Part shown: in pieces, positions 43,370-53,662 of the stretch
Numbering within the stretch: the first letter of the stretch is position 1
Layout: every line of letters starts with the position of its first letter
Assembly: GCA_022925895.1 (NCBI GenBank)
Contig: JAKSYS010000233.1
Span: 1 to 64,000, forward strand
Reading direction: 5' to 3'
Length of the DNA: 64,000 nt
Source of the DNA: Fragilaria crotonensis
Lineage: Eukaryota; Bacillariophyta; Fragilariophyceae; Fragilariales; Fragilariaceae
The notes under the pieces: generated by a model
Databases searched by the model: none
What the model was told of the DNA's origin: nothing
What the model saw: the letters and a program-made list of their open reading frames with translations, nothing else
Translations under genes and position numbers: made by a program

Positions 43370-45649
43370 CTACAGGATGACGCAATCCACACATCCGCCC
43401 TTGTTGAAATGCATTGCATCGGCATCGACTCGATCCTCATAGTGTGGCGATGGTTCTGACAGTACCTCATCTTGCGAGAGCAAATCGCTCGGCCTTTCGG
43501 GTTCGACGTCAACGAATCGAACTAACGCCTTTGATTTTGTGCGAGTGTAATCCACTGTAGTGATAGTGACAACATTTGTGCCCTTGACGCTTTCAGCATC
43601 TCTTGCCGCATATTTGTCGTCGACATCCTCGTCGCCCATAACATCGTGACTAATCGCGTATCGGTCGTGAATTTCGTCCTCACCATGAGGTGTGTCAGGA
43701 CCCGTGAATACTGGCATTGTAAATGCGTCCACGTCGATTGCTAGAATATGCTCCACGTCGCGTTCCGACTCGGGCTTCACTGGCGCGACGTGAAAATTTA
43801 TCTTACCAGCGTTGCTCGTTATCTCGCCGTCCGCCACTTGTGCAGGACCATCTTCGTCATGCGCTGCTGGTGTTGAGACTTGTGGTTCTTCAATCGACCC
43901 CACCTCAATCAATAATGGATCAACCTCGACGGCCGTCGCGTCCACTTCGACGTCCTCTTCATTTTTTTCGACTGCGTCCACGTCGATTGCTAAAATATGC
44001 TCCACGTCGCGTTCCGACTCGGGCTTCTCTGGTTCCACGTCAAAATAAACCTGACCAGCGTTGCTCGTCATCTCGTCGTCCACCACCAGTGCAGGACCAT
44101 CTTCACCATGCGTTGTTGGTGTTGAGACTTGTGGATCTTCAATCGACTCCTCCTCAATCAATAATGGATCAAACTCGACGGCCGTCGCGTCCACTTCGAC
44201 GTCCTCTTCAATTTTTTCAACTGACGGCAATACTGCATCTTTAGTTTCTTTGTGGATAGGTGAGAGGGCAAGAAGAGCCCTGATGGTAGCCTCAACGTCT
44301 GGATCAATCTCAGTAGCATCAAACTCATGGACGTCTCTGATTGAAACCTCGGGATTTGAGGACTGTTCAGTCTCGTCCAAGTGACATTCACCAACGCCTC
44401 GTACCAAGACCGTCAACTCAGCAGGATCCTCAGCATCTTGGAGGACTTCAGTTGTTGTTGCCGCTTTCACATCAAGCTCTGCAGGAGAGTCGGTGATTCC
44501 ATCCAGAATCGGATAGTGCGAGATCATTTCGCTCTGCGTTTCTGGCTCTCTAACATCTGCGACGTCGACATTTTCTACGAGAGTCTGATCCGTCATATCC
44601 CATGGAGAAAGCTCAACAGGTGCATTCTCAACCACCAGTACCGCAAGGGTATCCTCCACATCAGAAACTGCTGGATCCTCCGCGGCTACCATGAACGGAG
44701 GTTCGTAGTCCAAGGCGATACCTGTCTTTGGAGCTGACACAGTAGTCTCGTTAGCAAAGGAAAGAATGTCGGTTAAAGGGTCTTCAATTGCGACCACTGA
44801 ATGAGTCGTGCTAAATTCCGATGGGACATCTGTCTCACCCTTAAGATCTGGAACACTGTTCTCTTCAACAAAAGGAACTGCGTCGTCAGAATCCTGGACA
44901 GGATCTGATGCTGATTTCTCCTCAACAAAAGAAAGAAGAATTTTCGCAGTATCCAGAACCGGATCTGATGCTTGGTTCTCCTTAGTCAAATGAGTAGCGT
45001 CGTCAGAATCCTGAACTGGGGCTAATGATGTGTTCTCCTCAACCAGAGGATAAGCATCGTTGAAATTCTGAACAGGCACATCCTCAGCGGGATCCTCGAT
45101 CATGGAAACGATATCCGACACAGGTGCCACGTCAGGAACGCTATCTAGTTCCATAACATCGGCTTTTGGGTGGAATACTGCCACCTCAGCTTCGAGAATG
45201 ACAATTGAGCGAACATCATCTGTTGCGGTATCCTCAAATCCCATCTCGGCATGTGCGTCCATGCCCGCCTCCCCAGTGGCTTCGATGGATTGCGACGAAA
45301 GAGCAGCAACGGGATGATCCGCTTTCCCTGTCGCATCAGTGACAGCATCTTTTGACTCGGCTACGCAATGCGCATCATAGGCACTAGTGCTAAGCATATT
45401 CCCTTCTTGCTGATCTGTGGCGACGATAACTATAGGATTTTCCAATTCTGTGCCTTGCACCGTATCAGTATGAGGACGCATTTTTGATTCGTCGCAGTCA
45501 TCGTGAGATGCAGAGTCGGTATCAGAGCTTACCGATGGCGTCGAGCCATCCACACTTTGAGCGAAGAACGCCTCTTCATCAGTTGTTAGGTTTCCCATTA
45601 GATTCTCGAGAGGAAACTGCTCTGCTGGTGTATGCATCATGGTCGACAT
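43370..45649 (-). CDS. Acidic repeat protein ending in a CaaX prenylation box, 759 residues
   Basis: This is one uninterrupted frame, extremely rich in Asp/Glu/Val/Ala/Pro and probably disordered. Near residues 480-660 there are two tandem copies of about 83 residues (EEDVEVDATAVE, PLLIE, PESERDVEHILAIDVDA); shorter degenerate repeats (PVQDSDDA type) fill residues 170-290. The last four residues, CVIL, form a CaaX box whose final Leu favours geranylgeranylation, and a second Cys three residues upstream (GGCVDCVIL) could be palmitoylated. The tail would tether a long acidic chain to the cytosolic face of a membrane. No enzyme domain is seen. The N-terminus (MSTMMHTPAEQFPLENLMGN) has no signal peptide, consistent with a cytosolic start. 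Confidence 0.75.
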   Translation of the reverse strand: MSTMMHTPAEQFPLENLMGNLTTDEEAFFAQSVDGSTPSVSSDTDSASHDDCDESKMRPHTDTVQGTELENPIVIVATDQQEGNMLSTSAYDAHCVAESKDAVTDATGKADHPVAALSSQSIEATGEAGMDAHAEMGFEDTATDDVRSIVILEAEVAVFHPKADVMELDSVPDVAPVSDIVSMIEDPAEDVPVQNFNDAYPLVEENTSLAPVQDSDDATHLTKENQASDPVLDTAKILLSFVEEKSASDPVQDSDDAVPFVEENSVPDLKGETDVPSEFSTTHSVVAIEDPLTDILSFANETTVSAPKTGIALDYEPPFMVAAEDPAVSDVEDTLAVLVVENAPVELSPWDMTDQTLVENVDVADVREPETQSEMISHYPILDGITDSPAELDVKAATTTEVLQDAEDPAELTVLVRGVGECHLDETEQSSNPEVSIRDVHEFDATEIDPDVEATIRALLALSPIHKETKDAVLPSVEKIEEDVEVDATAVEFDPLLIEEESIEDPQVSTPTTHGEDGPALVVDDEMTSNAGQVYFDVEPEKPESERDVEHILAIDVDAVEKNEEDVEVDATAVEVDPLLIEVGSIEEPQVSTPAAHDEDGPAQVADGEITSNAGKINFHVAPVKPESERDVEHILAIDVDAFTMPVFTGPDTPHGEDEIHDRYAISHDVMGDEDVDDKYAARDAESVKGTNVVTITTVDYTRTKSKALVRFVDVEPERPSDLLSQDEVLSEPSPHYEDRVDADAMHFNKGGCVDCVIL

Positions 45650-46215
45650 GATGCGTTTTGTCGAACAGAGGTTATGCAGATGAATGTTTGAAGTGCAAAA
45701 AATGAGATATTATTCGTGGGATAAACATGTGTATTGTTTTTCTTAAACAATGGTCACTAAATGTCAGTTTAATTGGTTCGAAAGGTCGCTGAATGGGTTT
45801 GTTTTCCGTTGATAGCAGTTATAGGACATCGGACACACTGAAAGGCCATTTATCCTTATGTAGAAAGAAGACCGAAGGGGCTGGCCGGCGTGACAAAAGG
45901 AAACGGTTTGTTCGAAACGTGTATAGTATGCCTCTCATTTCGTATGTGGCATTGGCACTATGGCGCTGGGGTAGGTAAACTACCATGTACTCGTACTGTA
46001 TTCTGTAGACCGTACACACAATTTCTTTTTTTGCGTTTTTACATTAATAAGAGCATGATTAAAGGCAAAGTGAATTATCAGATCAACTGACGTAATTCTG
46101 ACGTTCCATAACGTCCTTTCATCAACATCGGTTATATTCAGGGGAGGGGCTGGCGTTAAGGCTTCTTCTGGAAATTGCATCATTTAAGGGAGAATCCATT
46201 AAAAATATCAAATTT
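45650..46215. other. Promoter side of the CaaX protein gene
   Basis: No gene is recognised. Confidence 0.4.
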
Positions 46216-46219
46216 TCGC

Positions 46220-46715
46220 GGTGTCAAGCACAAGGACAGGTAACGAACGAGAACAAGCAACGAACGCACAAACGACGACGACAATCTACGATCAACGCGA
46301 CGACGATGACAAAAACAACGAGCAATGAACAACTACAAGCAACGAACAAGCGATGACGACAACACGGACAATCAATGAACGAACAACGACGACAACGACG
46401 ACGAGCAACGAACAAACAAACCAATGATGATGACGACTTGCACGAACGAATCAACCAACAACAATGGCGACATGCAACGAATGACGTCAACGTCGACAAG
46501 GTATGACAAAGATGACAAGCAACGAACAAACCAACCAACAACGATGATGACATGCAACGAATGACGACAACGACAAGTTACGAACAACGACAGCAAGCAT
46601 CGAACAAACAAACAAATAACGTCAAGCGACAACGAATGACAACAACGACAAGCAACGAACGACAACACCGACAAGTAACAGACAAATGAGCGATGACGAC
46701 AACGACGAAGAACGA
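46220..46715. repeat. A/C/G-rich minisatellite (AACGACAAGCAACGAACAA type)
   Basis: Degenerate repeats of CAACGA, GACGAC and AACGAACAA fill almost 500 bases, with nearly no T on the plus strand. The long open frames on the minus strand here are products of this composition. Confidence 0.8.
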
Positions 46716-46997
46716 CACAAACTTCCAAGGGTTTGTAGCACGAGCAAGTATCATGACTACTAGCACTAGTAGATAATCATGCGTGTTATTTTTATTCAAG
46801 CCTCTCGCAACAATTACATTTTCTGCGTTATTAGTGATTGCCGGTCCCCTCTTGGATTTCTCAACAGCCGCAAGAGCAGTGATGCAGTCACCAGTCGGTG
46901 TTGTTGTTCCTGTATGGTGGTGGAATATTGGAGGAGCTATGGGCGGTTCGGTCGACAGGCAGGCTGCCAGTGCGATTTGATATCATTTGATATCATT

Positions 46998-47037
46998 TGA
47001 TCAGACATCAAATCGACCTCGATTTGATGTCAGATCA
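46998..47037. repeat. Near-perfect hairpin before the LINE
   Basis: Two 19-base arms (TGATCAGACATCAAATCGA and its inverse) with one mismatch are separated by two bases. Direct repeats of ATCATTTGAT lie just upstream and of ATCAAATTTT just downstream. Confidence 0.75.
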
Positions 47038-47307
47038 AATTTTATCAAATTTTATCTTTTGCCCGGCCAGCGCGGTCCCTCCGGAGATTTGATAATTCAC
47101 CCTTAAATGGTGCCTTTTTCCGAAGTACAGCAGGTTTCGCGCCGGCAGGGCATTTGATAATAGTTGATGTTTCCCCTTTAATGATGCTCTAAGGTTCTGT
47201 CCTTCACCCGTATCTACGTAAAGTAATAGTAAGCTTCGAGTACCCAACCATGGTGAACGCCGCCTCAGCCCCCTCCCTGTCCCGCTCCTCCTCCACCCCC
47301 TCCCAAC

Positions 47308-48069
47308 ATGACGCATCCTCGTTTTAGTTTCGACATTAACGAATGGTTGCCGTCGCCAGTCCTTTACGGCCGCACTCCTGACGAAAAAGAACATATCTAC
47401 AGACGACGTGCCAATGATGCATTATTCCGTCAAAACGCAACACCAGAAGCTTGGTATCGTTACGTTACGCTGGGATATTATGCCGTCGATGATGGACAAA
47501 TCTTCGAACAAGAATGGAACCGCTCTAGAGAGAATTCTGTTCGCATTCATCAGCTCATTTGGTACAACTACCTATATCATATCGATCGAGACATGGATAT
47601 TCCACCAAAACTGGACTCATGGGCTACCCAGATCTCTCAACAGGCACTCCAACAACTGGACCCCAACTCATTGATGATGGACACTTTGAGACTCACTTGG
47701 AAACAAACAATGGAAAAGTTTGACTCAGAGAAGAAGACCGCTGAATGGATTCCAGTATCCGGGCGCACAAACCGTGCCAATCGCAGATCTCCATCTCCCA
47801 CGTCTCCTTCCCCATCATCAACACCCACACGTGCTCAAGTCTCACCCTCGAGAATGCTACAACATCTCAACCTTGACCACAACGCTGCTCAGACGTCCAC
47901 AAATCAGGAAACGCCTAGGATCTCGCACGATCTTCGAGACAAACCCGTCAACAATATTTCCGATACTCCAATCGATCCAGCACCAGTTCCTCCAGAAGAC
48001 CATAGGATGGAAGAGGCTTCAGATTCTGGACAATCGGACAAGATGGTTGAGTTTCCGGTTAATGGCTGA
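47308..48069 (+). CDS. LINE ORF1 protein, N-terminal part
   Basis: This is an open frame of 253 residues starting MTHPRFSFDINEWLPSPVLY. The middle is helical and Trp/Tyr-rich (WYRYVTLGYYAVDDGQIFEQ), followed by a Ser/Pro-rich stretch (SPSPTSPSPSSTPT). Its stop overlaps an ATG at 48062 in another frame (ATGGCTGA), where the next frame continues. Whether this is a genuine gene junction or a one-base shift inside one long ORF1 is unclear. Confidence 0.55.
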   Translation: MTHPRFSFDINEWLPSPVLYGRTPDEKEHIYRRRANDALFRQNATPEAWYRYVTLGYYAVDDGQIFEQEWNRSRENSVRIHQLIWYNYLYHIDRDMDIPPKLDSWATQISQQALQQLDPNSLMMDTLRLTWKQTMEKFDSEKKTAEWIPVSGRTNRANRRSPSPTSPSPSSTPTRAQVSPSRMLQHLNLDHNAAQTSTNQETPRISHDLRDKPVNNISDTPIDPAPVPPEDHRMEEASDSGQSDKMVEFPVNG

Positions 48070-49405
48070 CGGGACACACCGCATTACTATTTGTTGGACT
48101 GTAGATGGAGACGTCAAACAGCTGGAAGGTACACCCCATCTTTTGTATTCTGAAATCCATCATTCTCTCTTGGGTCTCCTATTCGATACTCATGACGGAA
48201 TGCTGCATCCCTGGAAAAACACCGCGGCGTACATTGCACAGCCAGTATTGCAAGTTCCAACAGACGATTTAATTCACTTCATAACTCCCAATATCACCAC
48301 CATAGCGAAGTCATCTCAAATCATCTTTGCGATCCGATTCGGGTTTACCCCAAAACACCCACGTGCTTGGCGTAAAAAGGATACAACCAAAGAAACCATG
48401 ATGCTCAACAAGGTCAAGATTCAAGTGTCGAATTCTACGAGTAATTGTGGTGACTCTGTAACCGCTGGCTACATCTTGCTCAAGCACCCAAAGATGACGC
48501 ACAAAACGTGGTATCTGGAATTTTTGAGACAACAAGTGCCTAAAGAGACGCCGTATTTCGACCTTCAGCTCCAGCACAAAACACCAGTGGGTCAATCGAT
48601 CAGTCATATAGCGGTACTGTGCGGAGTTCCGACGGCGGCACCAATTCGACTTAGCACGGAGAATCTACTCCAGAATATTCCATGGGGAGATACGCTGGCA
48701 TCAATAGATCCAACACATACCAGATTTTATGGAATGAATGCTAGTAATGGAATTCAGCTCGATAGAGAAGGAGGTCAATTTACCGAGTACTGTAAGCTCC
48801 ACGCAGAGACGCAGGCAGACATTAGCGGAATCCAAGAACACAATTTGGATACAACACAACCGAGATTGCGAAGAATTATGTACGACACCGTGCGGAAGCA
48901 TTGGAAACGTAGCACGTTTTCCCATGCTAGCACGCCGATTACATTTGCAAGCCCTTATAAACCAGGAGGCACACTCCTTTTATCAACGGATAGCATCATT
49001 GGCCGAGTCGTGGATCATGGCTCAGATACTTGGGGTAGGTGGGCGTATCAAAGTCTGCAAGGGCGTCAACGTATAAAAGTTACGTTCATATCGGCGTATC
49101 AAGTGGAGCAGAAAGAAAAGATAGCGAGCCTCGCAGCGTCAGCGTCAATGGACGATCAACACAAAGCTAAGATCCTTCGGAATATTCGAGTCTCAGAGGC
49201 CATCAAACGAGTCTATGACAAGATTCGCGCCTTCCGTAACACAAACACTCCAAAAGGCATCACACAAGTTGAAATCCCGCGGAGTTTTGGCATCAGTTTG
49301 CATTATACATCACATCATGATCTATACCATGATGCGGGTTCCATTCAGGACAAATGGCATGCGACAACAAAGCCATTGTTCAACAGGTCCAGCCATTCTT
49401 TCTGA
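48062..49405 (+). CDS. LINE ORF1 rest joined to endonuclease-like segment of ORF2
   Basis: From 48062 the frame reads MADGTHRITICWTVDGDVKQ and a conserved-looking region up to ISHIAVLCG (about 48620). It then continues directly with an APE-type endonuclease fragment (ETQADISGIQEHNLDTTQPR, GGTLLLSTDSIIGRVVDHGS, VTFISAYQV) and a short pre-polymerase helix (KAKILRNIRVSEAIKRVYDK). The abrupt change near 48625 and the loss of the polymerase after about 49290 indicate two internal deletions. Confidence 0.6.
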   Translation: MADGTHRITICWTVDGDVKQLEGTPHLLYSEIHHSLLGLLFDTHDGMLHPWKNTAAYIAQPVLQVPTDDLIHFITPNITTIAKSSQIIFAIRFGFTPKHPRAWRKKDTTKETMMLNKVKIQVSNSTSNCGDSVTAGYILLKHPKMTHKTWYLEFLRQQVPKETPYFDLQLQHKTPVGQSISHIAVLCGVPTAAPIRLSTENLLQNIPWGDTLASIDPTHTRFYGMNASNGIQLDREGGQFTEYCKLHAETQADISGIQEHNLDTTQPRLRRIMYDTVRKHWKRSTFSHASTPITFASPYKPGGTLLLSTDSIIGRVVDHGSDTWGRWAYQSLQGRQRIKVTFISAYQVEQKEKIASLAASASMDDQHKAKILRNIRVSEAIKRVYDKIRAFRNTNTPKGITQVEIPRSFGISLHYTSHHDLYHDAGSIQDKWHATTKPLFNRSSHSF

Positions 49406-49480
49406 TACACTCATCTGACGAACATCATCCCGTACAGCCCGCAACCGTGCATCTGGACCCCTCTCCCAGAATGGGATGTC

Positions 49481-50710
49481 TTGAATGAAATATATCACAC
49501 AGTTAGACATACATGGTGTCACACAACCCTCGAACACATAAAGGGCCATCAAGACAAAGACACAGCGGTAAATGATCTTCCATTGCTAGCCCAACTTAAT
49601 ATTGAGGCAGACCAGCTTGTTGCAGGCCACCATCAGCAGATCCTCCCCGATCCGTCTCCTCGCGCATATTTGATGGAACACACAGGTGCACATTTCCATT
49701 TATCGACAGGCACAGTTACTTCACAGTACGATCCAACTATTCGACGCGCATACACCAACCCCATGAGTGTCTCATACTTGCAAGCTCGTTTTCAGTGGAC
49801 ACCAGAGGTCTTCGCATCAATTCATTGGGGGGCGCATGGCACCGCACTCCGCGGCCAAAGAGTATCTCATGTTCACTTCACCAAACTCGTGTATGATTTG
49901 CTTCCCACCAATAAACTTCTACATCGCTACAACAGCAGCAGCCATACCTCGAAATGCCCATGTTGCGACCTTCAAATTGACGAGACGCGCGACCATTTAT
50001 TACAATGCTCGGCAACAGACGCATGGCGAGAATCGTTCCTGACATCCCTTCGCAAACGATGTGGAGAACTGAACACCTCTCCTCGGTTACAAGAATATTT
50101 GTTTGTCACTATCAGAACCTGGTTAACAGACGGCGAAGTTCGGGCCGTCGACGGATTTCCAAGGGCCTTCCAGCAATTGACAGAGTCTCAATCCGCCATC
50201 GGGTGGCGGCACGTGTTCAGCGGCCGATTTAGTGTGCAGTGGGCAATAGCTCAAAGTTGTCATCTCGAGCAGGAAGATGTGGATCAGCCGACGACAGCTG
50301 GAGTTCAATGGCTAGTTGAAATCATCACGACAATATGGCAGCAATGGCGCGAACTCTGGAAACATCGGAACAATATCGTTCATGGGAAAGATGAGGCAGC
50401 CCAGCATCAGATACAGAAGAGAATTCTCGAGAATCGGATCCATAAAGTTTATGAGTTGAAGCATCGCGTCGAACCGAGCCTCAAACACGTCTTTACCTCC
50501 ACGGCACAATATCACATCGACAAAGGCAACACACACATGACAAATTGGTTGGCAGTACACGAACTAGCTGCTATAGAAAGTGAAGCAAAGGCTACCTCAC
50601 GCGCAATACAGGGCACTCGCTCTATTCTCTCGTACTTCGGCGGCGGCGGTGGCACAGTACCAAGTTTAAAAAAAAGTCACCTGCAAGTCTTCTCTCAGAC
50701 TTGCATGTGA
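49481..50710 (+). CDS. LINE 3' part: RNase H-like tail and zinc finger
   Basis: The frame opens with the end of an RNase H-like domain (HTTLEHIKGHQDKDTAVNDL, then QLNIEADQLVAGHH) and continues to a zinc knuckle-like motif CPCCDLQIDETRDHLLQC, common at the end of LINE ORF2. A Trp-rich helical region (WQQWRELWKHRNNIVHGKD) and a Gly-rich end follow. No start codon context is expected, since this is the 3' piece of a longer polyprotein. Confidence 0.65.
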   Translation: MNEIYHTVRHTWCHTTLEHIKGHQDKDTAVNDLPLLAQLNIEADQLVAGHHQQILPDPSPRAYLMEHTGAHFHLSTGTVTSQYDPTIRRAYTNPMSVSYLQARFQWTPEVFASIHWGAHGTALRGQRVSHVHFTKLVYDLLPTNKLLHRYNSSSHTSKCPCCDLQIDETRDHLLQCSATDAWRESFLTSLRKRCGELNTSPRLQEYLFVTIRTWLTDGEVRAVDGFPRAFQQLTESQSAIGWRHVFSGRFSVQWAIAQSCHLEQEDVDQPTTAGVQWLVEIITTIWQQWRELWKHRNNIVHGKDEAAQHQIQKRILENRIHKVYELKHRVEPSLKHVFTSTAQYHIDKGNTHMTNWLAVHELAAIESEAKATSRAIQGTRSILSYFGGGGGTVPSLKKSHLQVFSQTCM

Positions 50711-53300
50711 CCGTGCGGGTCGATTCCGGGTACCTCCTGGCTAATGCTGGCAGCACGTTAATTTTGAGATATGTTTTTTTGTATTCTGTAGACCGTAAGT
50801 TTCAAGTTCCTGCATCACTTCCCTGTTCACTGTATCCTGCATACCAAGTGTTTGTACTGTACTGGAGAACTCAGAGTACTCCTACTAACTATGGCTACTA
50901 CTAGCTAGCTACTGTAGTAGTAGTATTTGTACAATGCTACTCTGGAGTATACTGAAACGATAGCCAGTAATACTCCCGGTACGCTACCGGTACAGTAGTA
51001 TTGTAGAAGTACCGGGTACTGGAGGTTCCGGAATATGTGCTATCGGACTATAATCTCTTCCACGTTTAGGACTTTTTTCAAAATCGTTTCGTTTCTTCTG
51101 CATTCCACGACTGTGATAACCTCTAGCTCTAGAGGCTCATCAACCAAAATTGAAAACGTGAACAGGAAAACAAGCAAGGAAGTCCATCGATTGCTATGCA
51201 AGTGCAGATACAACAATCAGAGAAACCCCGAAAGAAAAAGCAAGCAAAAGAAAGAAAATGGAAGAGAAATGAAGAAAAAGTCTGTGAAGAAAAAGGATAA
51301 AAGGGAAGAAAAGAAAGAACAAGCTCTACTCACTAATTTGGAGAAGGTTTAAACGGTCCCAAATGGGCTTTTAGAGCTTTATGTACCTCACAAGAAGTAG
51401 TAGTAGTATCATGTGAATCTTATCTTCTATGCCACGTATTTTCATGTTTGAGTGGCTCGTTGGCTCAATGAAACAAAAATTCTACTACATGCAATGGAGT
51501 AAGCAAAAGGAAGCAACAAATAGAAGAAGGTAAACTTGAAGAAGCTTTATTTTGTTTAGATAGAAATCTGCGGAGGTTCTTGTCGTAGTATTAATAAAAT
51601 CCGTCAAAGTCTGATCGCTATCTAGTTTTATACATGCAGTAGCTACAGTCTTACCATGATGTCTACAGGTGTGTGAGAGGGACAAAGAATATAACCTACA
51701 AACAGTTGACCTCATGCAACACATTTGAATGAGTGATGGATTTGTATGTTGACTGTTGGATGGCCTAGGAATGATGATGATGTGGGCACTGTCTACGTCT
51801 TTATTGTTATGGTGTAGTAGCTCCTATTTTGAAAGGAGATGGACTACTAGTCCTGCCTGATATGCTGCAGACTAGTACTAGATAGTAAAACCAGGCAAAG
51901 GGAGTGAAGTTCAACAATTAGTACTACTATTGAGATTGCTGTGGTTTTGAGCTGTATAGTGCTGTGTTGTTGGTGTGTCATCATATTGAGTAACATCTCA
52001 TACTGCCTGTCTTCAGTCCGTACAGCAGTGAATGTGACAACACGACAAGCAATGGCAGGTAAATCACCATGCATGGTCAATCATAGTAGGCATCATCATG
52101 CACCAATGGCAAACGCAGATGCCCTTGTCATTGAAGAATTATAGAAAAATGGATGTAAACTTGCAAATACTCTTTTAACTCAATCCTCCAGCAAGATTTG
52201 GAATGTACATTCCAACTACTACTGTTTGTGAAGTGGTAATCTGCAAGCATGCCTTTAGACTGGCATCATCATATTGAGAAGTTGCTTGAATCATTGGTAT
52301 TCAATGATAAAGGCTCAACGCCTCCATTTGCCTTCAACAATGTGGCTTGAATTGTTGCTGAACAAAACAACGTTTTGTAGTCCTCTGGCTGATGTGGTTC
52401 TTGTCGTGCCTGGAGTCCCCATGGCACTGCTACTACCGGTGTACTAGTATAATGAACGATTGGTACGTCCGGTGTCTGTACAGGTGCGTTACGTCTACGG
52501 GTACCGGTAGTAGGCCCATCGAAACTCGCAAATGCTTGCAAGTATGAGCACATACAGTGGAATACTACAGTACCAGACTCGAACTCCAGTTCACATTTTG
52601 CTGTAGTTGTACGTTGTACTATAGGGTACTGGGTACTGGGTACTAGTACCTGGTACAGTACTGAGAGTCTGACACATATGAAAAGATTATTGGTGTCGTA
52701 CGCCGCTCGTACACAATGACTAGACCTACTAGTACAAGTAGAGATTTGGAAGTACCACTCAGTACTCCGTACAGTATTTGGACTGTACAGTTCTCTAATT
52801 GAATACTGTAGGACGAGGTACTACTACCGGTAGTACCAGTAGAGTAGCAGACATGTTAGGAGCAATTCTGGACTTGCTTGAAGAAAAGACTGCAAAGCTG
52901 CAAGGTGATCGTCGGCGATGGTCCGAGTGTATTGAACGGATCCGATCCACCTGTCCAATGCGTGGACAACACTCAGCAAACACTGATGATCATTATAGAA
53001 TATTCTGAAGCGACGACTCGTCAAAGGGAGCTCAGATTGATGGCTCTTTTGGTGATGGAAGCACTACTCAAACTAATAATGTATTCGCAATTTGCAGATT
53101 TATTACAATGAATACGACACCCAAGTGGTTGCCAGATTTTTCTGTTAGCCCTTCCCCTCACATCACCCGTCACCGTCGTAGTAGTTACGGAGTAACACTG
53201 CACCGACCCCCTCCCAGTAATTCCCGATTGTGTCACCGCATGCCATCCTCCACACGAAAATGACAACGAAAGCAACATGATTGCAGCCGTGGGCAAAAAT
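50711..53300. other. Intergenic, GTAC-rich islands, no gene seen
   Basis: Dense GTAC/TAGTA words occur at 50850-51030 and 52560-52860. An open frame at 51035-51352 is Lys-rich by composition only. Another at 52799-53008 (DMLGAILDLLEEKTAKLQGD) looks slightly protein-like but has no partner evidence. Confidence 0.45.
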
Positions 53301-53320
53301 CACAGCGCAATGCCCCATCT

Positions 53321-53662
53321 TTAATCCACAGCCATTGCGATTGGAAGGAATCGATCATTAACAGCAGTCGATGCCGTTACGGCAGAGCTTTTGAAATCCA
53401 AATGACGCTGTACTGACGCGTACATGGCATGGATCTGTTGGTGTGTCCCCGATGCGACCGCCATCGTTGAGGAACGGGAAGGCGATGATGAATGGATCAT
53501 CTTGCGTCGTTTGGCCAGAGGTTCGTCAGCAAAAGTATGAATCTGTTGACGGCCCACAAAGACTAACGGCTGATGACGGCGATGGCAGTTGTTGCTGTTG
53601 CCTTTTTCCATCATTTGAGTATCAATCATCGTGCGGTGTGTATTTGTATATCTATGGCACAA
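53321..53662 (-). CDS. Possible small gene of unknown function
   Basis: The frame can encode up to 113 residues; a start at MIDTQMMEKG (53629) gives about 102. It contains a basic AKRRKM cluster of nuclear-signal type and Ser-rich stretches (HSSSPSRSS). No family is recognised. Support is limited to open length and composition. Confidence 0.3.
   Translation of the reverse strand: MCHRYTNTHRTMIDTQMMEKGNSNNCHRRHQPLVFVGRQQIHTFADEPLAKRRKMIHSSSPSRSSTMAVASGTHQQIHAMYASVQRHLDFKSSAVTASTAVNDRFLPIAMAVD

Larger units (their letters stand above)
47060..50710 (+). mobile_element. LINE (non-LTR retrotransposon), internally deleted
   Basis: The element has an ORF1, then an ORF2 with an APE-like endonuclease segment, and a 3' part with an RNase H-like tail and a CCHC-type zinc finger. 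The reverse transcriptase core (FADD-type motif) is missing, so the copy is not autonomous. The 5' limit is uncertain: a G/C-rich leader starts about 47060. The 3' limit is placed at the stop at 50710; an A run occurs at 50669-50676. No target duplication is evident. Confidence 0.75.

Noticed and set aside
43723-44384. Plus-strand Arg/Pro- and Ser-rich frames inside the CaaX gene
   Set aside because: Antisense shadows of the acidic repeats.
46224-46728. Long Cys/Val/Arg-rich minus-strand frames
   Set aside because: They are the complement of a T-poor minisatellite; no codon structure.
50700-50770. tRNA-like GGGTCGATTCCGGG after the LINE
   Set aside because: The surrounding bases do not form a T stem or acceptor stem.
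51035-51352. Lys-rich 105-residue plus-strand frame
   Set aside because: Composition follows an A-rich stretch; no domain, no splice signals and no conserved start.
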